The notes under the pieces are model-generated. The model was not told the DNA's origin, searched no databases, and worked only from the letters and a program-made list of their open reading frames with translations. The position numbers and the translations under genes were made by a program. Source: Phascolarctobacterium sp. (GTDB taxonomy: Bacteria; Bacillota; Negativicutes; Acidaminococcales; Acidaminococcaceae). From it: DNA of 64,000 nt. Positions within the stretch are counted from its first letter, which is position 1; the number at the start of each line of letters is the position of its first letter. The stretch covers positions 217 to 64,216 of the forward strand of contig JAUNIS010000007.1 of assembly GCA_030523325.1 (NCBI GenBank), written 5' to 3'. This document shows, piece by piece, positions 8,605-17,377 of the stretch.

Positions 8605-11600
8605 TTTTCAACACCATAAACTAGTTTCCTCTTTGTATCTGATCGCTGGACCGGTGAATCATTAGAAATTCTTTGGTCACAAAACCATAAACTGGTTCCC
8701 TCTTTGTATCGTTCTTCTTTGTTATGAAGGAAAAGGCAAATTTTGCCAGTCACAAAACCATAAACTGGTTCCCTCTTTGTAATTATCTTGGCTCTCACCG
8801 GAGTATTTTCGTGATCAGTCACAAAACCATAAACTGGTTCCCTCTTTGTAATAAGAAACTGGTTTGCTATACCACTGACTCTACGTTAAGTCACAAAACC
8901 ATAAACTGGTTCCCTCTTTGTAATCTAATTCTATCTATACAGTATCCTTTACTGGTCATCGTCGTCACAAAACCATAAACTGGTTCCCTCTTTGTAATTT
9001 TGTTCTAGCAATCATAGTATCATCAGACGTAAACAGGTCACAAAACCATAAACTGGTTCCCTCTTTGTAATCAGAATTCCAGAGAACAAGTTGAATGATT
9101 ATTTTGTCACAAAACCATAAACTGGTTCCCTCTTTGTAATCTCAGCAACCAACCCACATTACTATAGTGCAACCGACGTCACAAAACCATAAACTGGTTC
9201 CCTCTTTGTAATCTTGAGAAATTAATCTATACTTCTGAATCCCAAGTGGTCACAAAACCATAAACTGGTTCCCTCTTTGTAATGAAATTATAAGGTTGCT
9301 CAATCTAAAGTACGCTTTAGTCACAAAACCATAAACTGGTTCCCTCTTTGTAATCGTATTGAGGACCTGGGTACTACCAAAGATTCCGAGTCACAAAACC
9401 ATAAACTGGTTCCCTCTTTGTAATTAGAAATTCTTTGCGATTACGATAATTATGTAAATGGAGGTCACAAAACCATAAACTGGTTCCCTCTTTGTAATAA
9501 GACCCAGCTTGGTAACCTCGTGATTGGCCTAGGTCACAAAACCATAAACTGGTTCCCTCTTTGTAATAGACCATAGGACCTGTCAGACAGCATCTCTACT
9601 ACGTCACAAAACCATAAACTGGTTCCCTCTTTGTAATTAATGATATGCTCGTAAGTGAGATGAAGGACGTTAAAGTCACAAAACCATAAACTGGTTCCCT
9701 CTTTGTAATTTTGTTAAAAATTTCGAAATGTTAAATCCCTGGACTGGTCACAAAACCATAAACTGGTTCCCTCTTTGTAATTAGACGGAGGTAACTTCTA
9801 ATGACTGCGAGTCAGTCACAAAACCATAAACTGGTTCCCTCTTTGTAATGCTATCCAGAGCCAAGTAGCATAAGTCACACCTCTTTTGTCACAAAACCAT
9901 AAACTGGTTCCCTCTTTGTAATCCAAACCGGGAGTCTTCTATATAGTATCCCGAACGATCGTCACAAAACCATAAACTGGTTCCCTCTTTGTAATTTTAT
10001 TTTTTAGTGCTTAGGAGGTAAAAAGCATGGTCACAAAACCATAAACTGGTTCCCTCTTTGTAATGGGAGTATGTGTCATGAGAAAGAGGTGATTTGCATG
10101 ACTAAGTCACAAAACCATAAACTGGTTCCCTCTTTGTAATGTTATTGACAATTGTAAGAGCGAATCGTCCTAAGTCACAAAACCATAAACTGGTTCCCTC
10201 TTTGTAATCCAGTAGGTACATCGTTTACTGAACCAGCATTTATAGTCACAAAACCATAAACTGGTTCCCTCTTTGTAATTAATTACAGATGCACCTCTGG
10301 TTGCAGGTCCTTTTATGTCACAAAACCATAAACTGGTTCCCTCTTTGTAATATTACAGTGAATGCTAACAAAGATATCACCATCTCCCGTCACAAAACCA
10401 TAAACTGGTTCCCTCTTTGTAATAAAATTATGTTTGAAAACTTTGTTAAAAATTTTAAAAGTCACAAAACCATAAACTGGTTCCCTCTTTGTAATAGTTA
10501 CCATGACTAACATCAATATTAAAAATTACGTCACAAAACCATAAACTGGTTCCCTCTTTGTAATATAAATTCGGTTACGTATGGTACCGGTTCGCCGGGT
10601 CACAAAACCATAAACTGGTTCCCTCTTTGTAATTTAAATCTTCTTAATACTATGAGTCAGGGTTATCTGTCACAAAACCATAAACTGGTTCCCTCTTTGT
10701 AATGATATTGATCTAGATGAGTGCGAAAAAAGTGAGTATTAGTCACAAAACCATAAACTGGTTCCCTCTTTGTAATTCTATAAGAACGTGCCTATCTTTT
10801 AAAGGTAAATCAGGTCACAAAACCATAAACTGGTTCCCTCTTTGTAATTTTAAAGTCTTTTGTTATAGCATACATGCGTTCAAGGTCACAAAACCATAAA
10901 CTGGTTCCCTCTTTGTAATTAGAATCTATGATGGATGCTGAAGGTCAGCTAAAGTCACAAAACCATAAACTGGTTCCCTCTTTGTAATTTACGGATAGGC
11001 CTAAGCTCATCCTCATCTATTATATAAGTCACAAAACCATAAACTGGTTCCCTCTTTGTAATTTATCTGAAGTAATAGTAGTAGCATCCTTTGTAACAAC
11101 GTCACAAAACCATAAACTGGTTCCCTCTTTGTAATCGAAGATGCCCCTGACGTAGTAAAGATAATGCAGAGTCACAAAACCATAAACTGGTTCCCTCTTT
11201 GTAATTTATCTGCAAGGTACACAGACCTAGGTAGATATGAGACTGTCACAAAACCATAAACTGGTTCCCTCTTTGTAATTATCATGAAAAAATTATTTTT
11301 TTGCTCAATCTTAATCGTCACAAAACCATAAACTGGTTCCCTCTTTGTAATCTATTGAGTTTTTTCTTCATCAAGAAGAAATTCATCAGTCACAAAACCA
11401 TAAACTGGTTCCCTCTTTGTAATGGAGAAACAACGCCAGCAATCCCAAAAAAAGAGCAAGGTCACAAAACCATAAACTGGTTCCCTCTTTGTAATCTGAG
11501 CGTGTTACGAATATCTTCGACAGAATTTAAAGTCACAAAACCATAAACTGGTTCCCTCTTTGTAATTTTAGTTTCATTCAGCCGTGATTGAGCCGTCTCG

Positions 11601-11641
11601 AGTTCGGTCACAAAACCATAAACTGGTTCCCTCTTTGTAAT
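8605..11641 (-). CRISPR. Type III CRISPR array, 43 repeats / 42 spacers
   Basis: A 35-bp repeat that begins GTCACAAAACC and ends CCCTCTTTGTAAT on the plus strand. I counted 43 copies with 42 spacers of 33-41 nt. The repeat has an inner palindrome (AACCA/TGGTT around GTTTA). Minus-strand transcription is supported by four things: the cas genes share that strand, the two leftmost repeats are variant (8605-8639 is degenerate, and both it and 8676-8710 end GTATC instead of GTAAT) as expected at the old trailer end, a terminator follows, and Cas6 cleavage at the stem base would leave the handle TTTGTGAC, like the usual ATTGAAAC type. Nearly all repeats are otherwise identical, suggesting an active array. 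Confidence 0.97.
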
Positions 11642-12014
11642 CGCACCCCTCAGAAACCCTTATTCTAAGCGGATGCGTAGGCCACAAAAGCAAAACCAAA
11701 CGCACATTCATATGAATAGTGCCCATTTTTTACTATGCGACAATAAATTATTGATAAGAAGACATGTAAGATGGCTCTATATATAGCATTTTGGAGTTCA
11801 GTAAAACCTAGTGCAGGATAAATTGTTATACATCCATATACCGAACGTATTCCCAACCTGCAAAACTCTATATTTAGAGCATAATTTTATCTAGTTCACC
11901 CAATAGGACAAACAAAATAAAATTTGCCTGGTTTTGCTCCAAAGGTTTTCCGCCATCCCCAATATCAATAATACATTTATATTATAAACCAAATCATAAC
12001 TTTTTACAATTACG
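11642..12014 (-). promoter_or_regulatory. CRISPR leader region (AT-rich, no gene)
   Basis: About 370 bp between the first repeat and cas1, with no convincing reading frame. Position on the cas1 side and opposite the degenerate repeats marks it as the leader. A weak minus-strand promoter (TTGTCG, 17 bp, ACTATT) lies about 70-100 bp from the array. Also visible is a short palindrome, ATTCATATGAAT. Confidence 0.6.
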
Positions 12015-12971
12015 TTAATTTTCTCCCGAGTCCATAATCATCTTTTTTATCTTCCGCACCGTCTGAAGAATTCCATACCTTATAGAATCTGAATCATTAA
12101 AATCTCCTACATAATCTTCATAAGCAGCCACAAACTTCTTCAAGAAAACCCTGCTCATCAAACAGCCTTCCTCTTCGCAAGTAAAATCTCCTGCGTTAGC
12201 AATGCGCAAATTAATGCATCTCAAAACAAATTTATCTGCCACCCCGGCTCTGAATAGTTCTAGGATATCGTACACAAGACTATCTTTTCTACAATCAGCC
12301 GCATGTAGATAGCCTATATCTAAAGCAAGTTCTGTTTCAGCAAGAGCAGCTCTCACATCTTTTTCCACTAAAACATATGTATAACTCAGCAATGCATTAA
12401 CGGTATCCTTAGGAGGATGCTTCTTGCGACCAGTCCATACGAAATCTTTGTGTTTAATGATATATTGAAAGCACCCAAAATAGTTTTTTGCACAAATACC
12501 TTCGATACCCATCAAACTAGCAATATCAGTCTGAGCATCACACTTATTTTTAAATATGTTAAGCTTGCCGATAACTTGCGTAATCTCTTCGTTTTTAAAG
12601 CGTTTATTAAGGTACGACAAAAATTTTATCTCGTCACTGATTTTTTCTTTTAAAATATATTTGGCAATTTCCAGTCTTCTATCAGCATCTCTGTACGCAT
12701 CTAACTGAGTAAGCAAATTTCGTCCAGATACATGTCTGTTATCCAAGGCTCCCATAATTTTTCCATATTTATCAAGATACACAATTCTACCATTGTTACG
12801 AAGGACCTCAACTATTACAGCATGACTTATCTGCACATTAGCCATAACCACCAATACAGATACATAATCAGAAGGTAAACAAGTAGCATTTCCATCTTTT
12901 TTTTTGAAAGCTATAGTTCCTCCCTCTTTATTAACGTGCACACCGTGTTCCGTCATATAAATCGTCGTCAT
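12015..12971 (-). CDS. cas1: CRISPR-associated endonuclease Cas1
   Basis: 318 residues, normal length. Cas1 integrates new spacers together with Cas2. Metal-binding residues are recognisable: Glu157 in LMGIEGICAKNYF, His223 in DIGYLHAADCRKDS and Glu238/Asp246 in DILELFRAGVADKFVL. The N-terminal beta domain contains the typical LPSDYVSVLVV and ISHAVIVEVLRNNG segments. It follows cas2 by 11 nt on the same strand; AAGGG precedes the ATG. There is no reverse transcriptase fusion, unlike some type III Cas1 proteins. Confidence 0.97.
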   Translation of the reverse strand: MTTIYMTEHGVHVNKEGGTIAFKKKDGNATCLPSDYVSVLVVMANVQISHAVIVEVLRNNGRIVYLDKYGKIMGALDNRHVSGRNLLTQLDAYRDADRRLEIAKYILKEKISDEIKFLSYLNKRFKNEEITQVIGKLNIFKNKCDAQTDIASLMGIEGICAKNYFGCFQYIIKHKDFVWTGRKKHPPKDTVNALLSYTYVLVEKDVRAALAETELALDIGYLHAADCRKDSLVYDILELFRAGVADKFVLRCINLRIANAGDFTCEEEGCLMSRVFLKKFVAAYEDYVGDFNDSDSIRYGILQTVRKIKKMIMDSGEN

Positions 12972-12982
12972 TAGTTTCCCTT

Positions 12983-13240
12983 CTAAAGCACAAGATAATG
13001 CGATGGTAATTTTACATCATCTTCCTTGTTGCAGCTTTCCCAAATTTTGTAGATATTAAATTTGTAATCGTCTTCTCTTAAAAGCCTTTTGGAATAAGCA
13101 AGAACCTCCTCGATTTTCTGATCCGATAAATTCGCTTTGAAAACACTATACTGAACCCTGACCGAAAATTTTTCCAAATAATTAACCAATTTAGTTCTAA
13201 GCTTGTTGGAACTAACGTCATAACAAATTATAACTTGCAT
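12983..13240 (-). CDS. cas2: CRISPR-associated protein Cas2
   Basis: 85 residues with the ferredoxin-like Cas2 start MQVIICYDVSSNKLRTKLVNYL, then VRVQYSVFKANLSDQ. Forms the structural core of the Cas1-Cas2 integration complex. Lies between cas6 and cas1 with short gaps (22 and 11 nt), consistent with one adaptation operon. AAGGAAG upstream of ATG. Confidence 0.96.
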   Translation of the reverse strand: MQVIICYDVSSNKLRTKLVNYLEKFSVRVQYSVFKANLSDQKIEEVLAYSKRLLREDDYKFNIYKIWESCNKEDDVKLPSHYLVL

Positions 13241-13262
13241 TTTTTTCTTCCTTAAGAAATCA

Positions 13263-14069
13263 TTATTCGTACTTTATCTGCACTCGTCCCATACCTTGAG
13301 CATTCAGTCTGCCAACTCCTGTAAATTGCGAAAATTCTGCAAGCAAGATAAACAGAGAGCGATATTCTTCTGGCACTAGTTCTAAACTATAAGTAAAACT
13401 TCCAACAAACCCAAGAACACCTCTGTCCTTAGTGATGTTTACCATTCTAGTTTCTCCGTGCCATTTAACTGGAATGAACGAGCCTGATAGTTCTTTTATT
13501 TGCTCAACGTCAAAACTGTCCGTACTGCTGAAAGCATTCCATTTCTCAGCCAAAGAACCAAAGATAGACTCCTGCCTAGGGAAAGGCCATTCCGCGCCAA
13601 GATATTTAAACGTAGTAGGAGTTACGAAATCTAGTTCCAGTTTATTCATCACTGGTAAAGATAAAGCAACTTCCTTCAATGTATCCATGGTTATGAAGCC
13701 TGTACTCTCGTCAGAATCACTATCGCAGATAAAATTTTTAATTATAAACTCAACGCGACCCACACGCAACGACTCGCCAATTTGCAAGTTCTTAAAACAT
13801 TGAAAAATGTCTTCACCAGCGCAGGTTATATGCCAACTAGCAATATCCCCTACTTGAAAGTTGTAACTATTTCTAACAAGCTTTATCTTGCTGCGTAAGA
13901 TACCTACAGAAAATCTTTTAACCTGGTCATCGTGAAGTTCTGCAGATAATGGCGCGTCAAACTTTTTTATAATATTTAAGAATGTACCATGGAGTAGTCT
14001 CCCATGACTAATAGGAAGTGCAGAGGGACAAGTCGCCTCTAGTATGATTTTAAATGAAAACAGTAACAT
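13263..14069 (-). CDS. cas6: CRISPR RNA endonuclease Cas6
   Basis: 268 residues. The C-terminal glycine-rich loop FTGVGRLNAQGMGRVQIKYE is the Cas6 signature, and the N-terminal HGRLLHGTFLNIIKKFD matches the first ferredoxin-like domain. A His in the ISHGRLLHG segment may be catalytic. It should cut the array transcript at the stem base. First gene of a cas6-cas2-cas1 operon read towards the leader; AAGGTG upstream of ATG. Confidence 0.9.
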   Translation of the reverse strand: MLLFSFKIILEATCPSALPISHGRLLHGTFLNIIKKFDAPLSAELHDDQVKRFSVGILRSKIKLVRNSYNFQVGDIASWHITCAGEDIFQCFKNLQIGESLRVGRVEFIIKNFICDSDSDESTGFITMDTLKEVALSLPVMNKLELDFVTPTTFKYLGAEWPFPRQESIFGSLAEKWNAFSSTDSFDVEQIKELSGSFIPVKWHGETRMVNITKDRGVLGFVGSFTYSLELVPEEYRSLFILLAEFSQFTGVGRLNAQGMGRVQIKYE

Positions 14070-14223
14070 TTTTACACCTTATTGAAACAATGGTTATAGA
14101 TGGAGAAGACTATTTAAAGTAAACTAACGAATTTCAATCTGGCTCAAAACCCTTGTTAGTTTTTATCCAACTATTCGTTGTTTATATTCTTCTGCACACC
14201 TATTGCACCGTTCACTGTCATTA

Positions 14224-14264
14224 TGTGACATATCCTTTCTTAAATATAAGTTTAATATGTCACA
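14224..14264. promoter_or_regulatory. Perfect 10-bp inverted repeat upstream of cas6
   Basis: Arms TGTGACATAT (14224-14233) and ATATGTCACA (14255-14264) separated by 21 bp, in the gap between the 110-aa gene and cas6. The outer TGTGA/TCACA halves look like operator half-sites, but the spacing is too wide for a single Crp/Fnr-type dimer site. It may be an operator for the adaptation operon or an RNA hairpin. Confidence 0.5.
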
Positions 14265-14285
14265 AATACTATGTCCACTATTTTA

Positions 14286-14618
14286 TTAAGCAGCAACTGA
14301 AAATCGCACCCATTTACCAGATACTTTTGCCAGCCCATGTTCTTTGATGTAAGTCATTAAATCTTTCGGAGATATGTATCTGCAAAATTGCTCGTGGTAA
14401 ACATCTCTTCCCAAAACTCGATTTGAATGGTGCAATAGACGGGTTTTACCATTTGTGACTTCAAACCTGAATCGATCGTAACCGTTAGAAACTTCAAGCC
14501 AACCAAAGTATTCTGTAATCTTCAAACCCAGTTTTTCTCCGTAGTAGATATATTCCTGGATCTTTGCTTGTTGGCAAGAGTCTTCAAATTGTCTTTGTTG
14601 TTTCTTGTTTTTGTTCAT
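14286..14618 (-). CDS. Hypothetical protein, 110 aa
   Basis: Not recognised. A charged N-terminus (MNKNKKQQRQFEDSCQQ) leads into a compact alpha/beta-looking domain with several aromatic residues (ITEYFGWLEVSNGYDRFRFEV). There is no signal peptide or membrane segment, so probably cytoplasmic. It follows the 40-aa membrane peptide on the same strand, separated by a short hairpin and a 57-bp leader that is also found in front of that peptide. GGAG lies 8 nt before the ATG. Confidence 0.6.
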   Translation of the reverse strand: MNKNKKQQRQFEDSCQQAKIQEYIYYGEKLGLKITEYFGWLEVSNGYDRFRFEVTNGKTRLLHHSNRVLGRDVYHEQFCRYISPKDLMTYIKEHGLAKVSGKWVRFSVAA

Positions 14619-14628
14619 GTGTAATTCT

Positions 14629-14685
14629 CCTTTCTAACTCACCAGATATAATCCACAGAATATCCTGCAATTGCTAAAGGGAGAT
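14629..14685 (-). repeat. 57-bp duplicated leader, copy A
   Basis: Nearly identical to 14822-14878 (a few substitutions, same length). Each copy carries half of a GGGAGA/TCTCCC hairpin that closes the upstream gene, then TTGCAGGATAT, GATTATATCT and the Shine-Dalgarno of the next gene. The two copies precede the 110-aa gene and the 40-aa peptide gene respectively. Confidence 0.8.
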
Positions 14686-14687
14686 GT

Positions 14688-14810
14688 TTAGTCTCCCTTT
14701 AAGTACTTGTAAATTTTGTATACAGTATAGCCAACTACAACGACTGGTGTACCAGCAGTTGCAATTGCGATTGCAATTACTGTATTTTCATTCATTGGGA
14801 TTTTATCCAT
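14688..14810 (-). CDS. Small membrane peptide, 40 aa
   Basis: An ATG-started frame with one predicted transmembrane helix (VIAIAIATAGTPVVVVGYTV) and a basic tail (YKIYKYLKGD). It resembles the 47-aa peptide at 23913 and the 55-aa peptide at 34688, which share a VAVGxxAAYxxYxK-type pattern. Preceded by GGAAA and by leader copy B. Its stop codon lies within a GGGAGA/TCTCCC hairpin. Function unknown; size and topology fit a small toxin, holin-like or secreted peptide, but nothing proves it. Confidence 0.6.
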   Translation of the reverse strand: MDKIPMNENTVIAIAIATAGTPVVVVGYTVYKIYKYLKGD

Positions 14811-14821
14811 GTTATCAGTTT

Positions 14822-14878
14822 CCTTTCTAACCCACTAGATATAACCCACAGAGTATCCTGCAATTGCTAAAGGGAGAT
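14822..14878 (-). repeat. 57-bp duplicated leader, copy B
   Basis: Second copy of the leader described at 14629-14685; precedes the 40-aa peptide and follows the 426-aa secreted protein, ending in the AGGGAGAT hairpin arm next to that gene's stop. Confidence 0.8.
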
Positions 14879-14880
14879 AA

Positions 14881-16161
14881 TTAATCTCCCCAAAAGAAAT
14901 CGCAGATGCCAGCAACGACTACACCTGCCGCCACGAACGGAGCTGCGGCAACGGTTGCACCTGCAACAGCTGCACCTGTTGCGGTAGCGATACCGAGTGC
15001 GGCAGTTCCTGCTGTTGAAGCTGCGCCAAGTACGGCCGCGCCTGCACTAGTACTTGCAACAGCACCCAAAGCATAGCCGGTTGCAGCTGATACAGCAGTG
15101 TCTACGGCTGTATCAACGACAGCCTCGCCAACAGTTTTCTTACCATTGGCCACATCCACTATATTGGATCCCGCACTTATTAAAGCACCAACACAACCTG
15201 CGTTCTTGGCCATAGCCATACCTCCGGCTTTGACAGCCGCCATAGTGCCTGCTTTAGCGACTGTGGATGCAGCTTGTGTTCCTGCTGTTGAGGTTAAACT
15301 TTGTATAGCGCCAACAGCGTAGCCAGTTGCTCCGCTTTTTGCAGTATCTACGGCTGTATCAACAACCGCTTCACCAACAGTTTTCTTGCCATTGACAACA
15401 TCCACTACATTGCATCCCGCGCTTATTAAACCGCCAACAGCAGCAGTTTGTTTGCCGACAGCCATACCAGCTTTGTTAGCTGCAATAGCTTTTGGTACAA
15501 TGGTAGCTGTTTTGGTACCGAACAGATTTGCTTCTGCTCTCATAGCATCCGCAACCAGTTGTGATTCAGAGGCACTGACATTGCCACGTACTACTTTCAC
15601 GCCGTGTTTTGCACCAGTTTTTTTAATTGCTTGAAAGTTAGGGTTTTCAGTGTCGACAATAAGTTGCTGACCTCTATATTTTTCAAAGTCAATATTGTTG
15701 GCATTATAACTTTTACCAACCTTCATTTGTTTGTAGTAGTCGTGCCCGTTCTTGCCGACTACCTTAAGGTCAGCAACACCGTTATCGTCTAATACAACAG
15801 CCTTTCTACCTGTTGCACTGATTTCTGCTGCTTCAAGATGTTCAGCAACAAAGCCCTTCGTTCCGCCTGCGCCACCACGGTTTACGTTGAGATTGCTCAA
15901 GCCATCTTTAAGTGAATGCATACTGTTGATGAGTTCACCGTTAGAGCCGACTGATACAACCATTCCGGCTGTTCCCAATAGCCCAACCTTATTTACATCA
16001 TGATTCTCATTACCAGGGGCCGTGCCCATGATAATGATATCGCTCGATTGATGAGCATTCTCATTATTATGATTGCTAGGTTCTGCAGCTAATGCAGTAG
16101 AAGAAGCTAAGGTGAGTAAGGTCACAATTGCCGCAGTTTTATTCATTTCGAAATTAGCCAT
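14881..16161 (-). CDS. Secreted Ala/Gly-rich protein with internal repeats (glycine-zipper-like)
   Basis: 426 residues with a Sec signal peptide ending ALA-AEP near residue 26. The C-terminal 200 residues are Ala/Gly-rich hydrophobic helices with small residues every 3-4 positions, like glycine-zipper membrane segments. A repeated block, NVVDVVNGKKTVGEAVVDTA then a related copy about 85 residues later (DVANGKKTVGEAVVDTAVDT), is also a DNA repeat (about 15095-15185 and 15345-15430). The same NGxKxxGEAxVDTAxD motif occurs in the 140-aa protein at 26548. The ending ICDFFWGD recalls the 128-aa protein's CCLTD end. A membrane-inserting exported protein seems likely; role unknown. Confidence 0.65.
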   Translation of the reverse strand: MANFEMNKTAAIVTLLTLASSTALAAEPSNHNNENAHQSSDIIIMGTAPGNENHDVNKVGLLGTAGMVVSVGSNGELINSMHSLKDGLSNLNVNRGGAGGTKGFVAEHLEAAEISATGRKAVVLDDNGVADLKVVGKNGHDYYKQMKVGKSYNANNIDFEKYRGQQLIVDTENPNFQAIKKTGAKHGVKVVRGNVSASESQLVADAMRAEANLFGTKTATIVPKAIAANKAGMAVGKQTAAVGGLISAGCNVVDVVNGKKTVGEAVVDTAVDTAKSGATGYAVGAIQSLTSTAGTQAASTVAKAGTMAAVKAGGMAMAKNAGCVGALISAGSNIVDVANGKKTVGEAVVDTAVDTAVSAATGYALGAVASTSAGAAVLGAASTAGTAALGIATATGAAVAGATVAAAPFVAAGVVVAGICDFFWGD

Positions 16162-16248
16162 GTTATCAGTCTCCTTTCAAACTCCAAAATTCGTTGCAGA
16201 ATTTTAACAAATATAACACCATTAAGTTTCCAATTTTTTTGAAAGACG

Positions 16249-16761
16249 TTAGATGTTATAGTGAAAATAAGTCTTGGCTCTTTCCTTCATAGACGCTTTA
16301 GGCGTATAACCGAAAGTTTTCGGATTATACATTTCGCCAGCATGAATGAAACGATCAGGGAGATGGTCACCCTCGCCAAGAGAATATATTGCATACTCAT
16401 CTTCGGTAAGATCAAGAATCTCATTTACCGGGATAATGACTCCGTCAAATCTTTTCCACGGGGCTCCTCCATGCCCAGCCTCTCCTTGACAGAAGAGATT
16501 ATATTCTTCCTCGGTAACACCAAGCACCTCATTAACAGGAATGGGCGTGAAATCCATTTTTTTAACTTGTTCTACCGGAACAAACCAATAACCATATTCA
16601 TTCATATCGCTTGCATCGATAATCGTGCGCGATTCTTTGGACGGAATATAATGTAATGTGCCGTCATCTGTCTTACAAATAAGTTCAGACGCAAAAGTTG
16701 TATTCACAACACCCACACATAACATAGCCATTAAAGTTAAAATATTTTTGCATTTAAACAT
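16249..16761 (-). CDS. Secreted protein with repeated TEEEY motif, 170 aa
   Basis: Signal peptide MFKCKNILTLMAMLCVGVV..TTFA, then a mature part starting SELICKTDDGTLHYIP. It contains two copies of a motif IPVNEVLGVTEEEYxxxxxGE (near residues 77 and 111). The 106-aa protein upstream has the same start (DDAGNLHYV) and one motif copy (CHKVMNMTEEEYEAF), so the two are paralogues. A hairpin at 16795-16828 sits between them, so this gene may be expressed by read-through. Unknown function, periplasmic or extracellular. Confidence 0.6.
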   Translation of the reverse strand: MFKCKNILTLMAMLCVGVVNTTFASELICKTDDGTLHYIPSKESRTIIDASDMNEYGYWFVPVEQVKKMDFTPIPVNEVLGVTEEEYNLFCQGEAGHGGAPWKRFDGVIIPVNEILDLTEDEYAIYSLGEGDHLPDRFIHAGEMYNPKTFGYTPKASMKERAKTYFHYNI

Positions 16762-16794
16762 TCGTATCGTTTCCTTTCTAAATTTTCAAGAAAC

Positions 16795-16828
16795 ACATAT
16801 TCCACTGGTTTATACCAGCGGAATATGT
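16795..16828 (-). terminator. Hairpin between the two TEEEY-family genes
   Basis: Stem ACATATTCCnCTGGT/ACCAGnGGAATATGT; short T-rich tail on the minus strand. Probably a partial terminator after the 106-aa gene. Confidence 0.6.
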
Positions 16829-16861
16829 TCCTGTATTTCCAAGACGCAACCTCGCGTTCAA

Positions 16862-17182
16862 TCATTCCTGACCATTGCTGTCGTCACAACCTCCCTGGCC
16901 CTCGCTGATGAAAGCTTCGTATTCCTCTTCGGTCATGTTCATCACTTTATGACACGGGATTGTTTCGCTAGTCATTGCTTTTACTTTATCTGGTACAATC
17001 CAAATTCCATCTTTACCGATATCGGCTTTGTCGATGACGGATTGTGCAGCAACGCTTTTTACGTAGTGCAGATTGCCAGCATCATCGCGGTAGATATTAG
17101 AACTGGTAATTTCACCAGCAAAAGCAGAAGTAGTGATTGCCATCAGAGCAGAAAGTGCGGTAACTGCAAGAATTTTTTTCAT
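16862..17182 (-). CDS. Secreted protein, TEEEY family, 106 aa
   Basis: Signal peptide MKKILAVTALSALMAITTSAFA, mature start GEITSSNIYRDDAGNLHYV, followed by DGIWIVPDKVKAM and a single MTEEEYEAFISEG motif. Paralogue of the downstream 170-aa gene; a truncated third member is at 35071. It is the first gene after one of the ATGCAGA/GATATA promoter elements (17323-17359), about 140 nt downstream of it. Confidence 0.6.
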   Translation of the reverse strand: MKKILAVTALSALMAITTSAFAGEITSSNIYRDDAGNLHYVKSVAAQSVIDKADIGKDGIWIVPDKVKAMTSETIPCHKVMNMTEEEYEAFISEGQGGCDDSNGQE

Positions 17183-17322
17183 TGTGTTTATCCTCCATGA
17201 TTCTTCCGTATTCGTCGTTTTTTTGTTATGCCGGTTTTATTTGTGTATCTAGTACATTTAGTTTTTACTAAAGCTAACTAGAATTTTCGAAACATGCTAC
17301 CATGTTGCTTTCATCTCCCTTC

Positions 17323-17359
17323 ACTATATATATCCTGTCCGATTTCTAGAATCTGCATT
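17323..17359 (-). promoter_or_regulatory. Island promoter element 1 (TGCAGA-17-GATATA)
   Basis: Minus strand reads AATGCAGATT, 17 bp from TGCAGA to GATATA, then TATAGT. Upstream of the 106-aa secreted protein and just downstream of the AAA+ gene. One of at least six matching sites between 17 and 28 kb. Confidence 0.6.
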
Positions 17360-17377
17360 GGAAATATTAAATTTCCA

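Noticed and set aside
9871..9880. An extra GTCACAC that looks like another repeat start
   Set aside because: It lies inside a spacer and the rest of the repeat does not follow; the true repeat starts at 9888.
8565..11546. Several 60-85 codon open frames on both strands inside the CRISPR array (for example 8724-8978, 10289-10510, 11301-11546)
   Set aside because: They consist of translated repeats (HKTINWFPLCN and the reverse frame KREPVYGFVT) joined by spacers.
11665..11856. 63-codon frame in the CRISPR leader
   Set aside because: No Shine-Dalgarno, odd composition and leader position; treated as chance.
14641..14878. The TTGCAGGATAT/GATTATATCT leader as another copy of the TGCAGA-17-GATATA promoter
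   Set aside because: The spacing between the boxes is 13 bp or does not align, so it was kept as a separate repeat.
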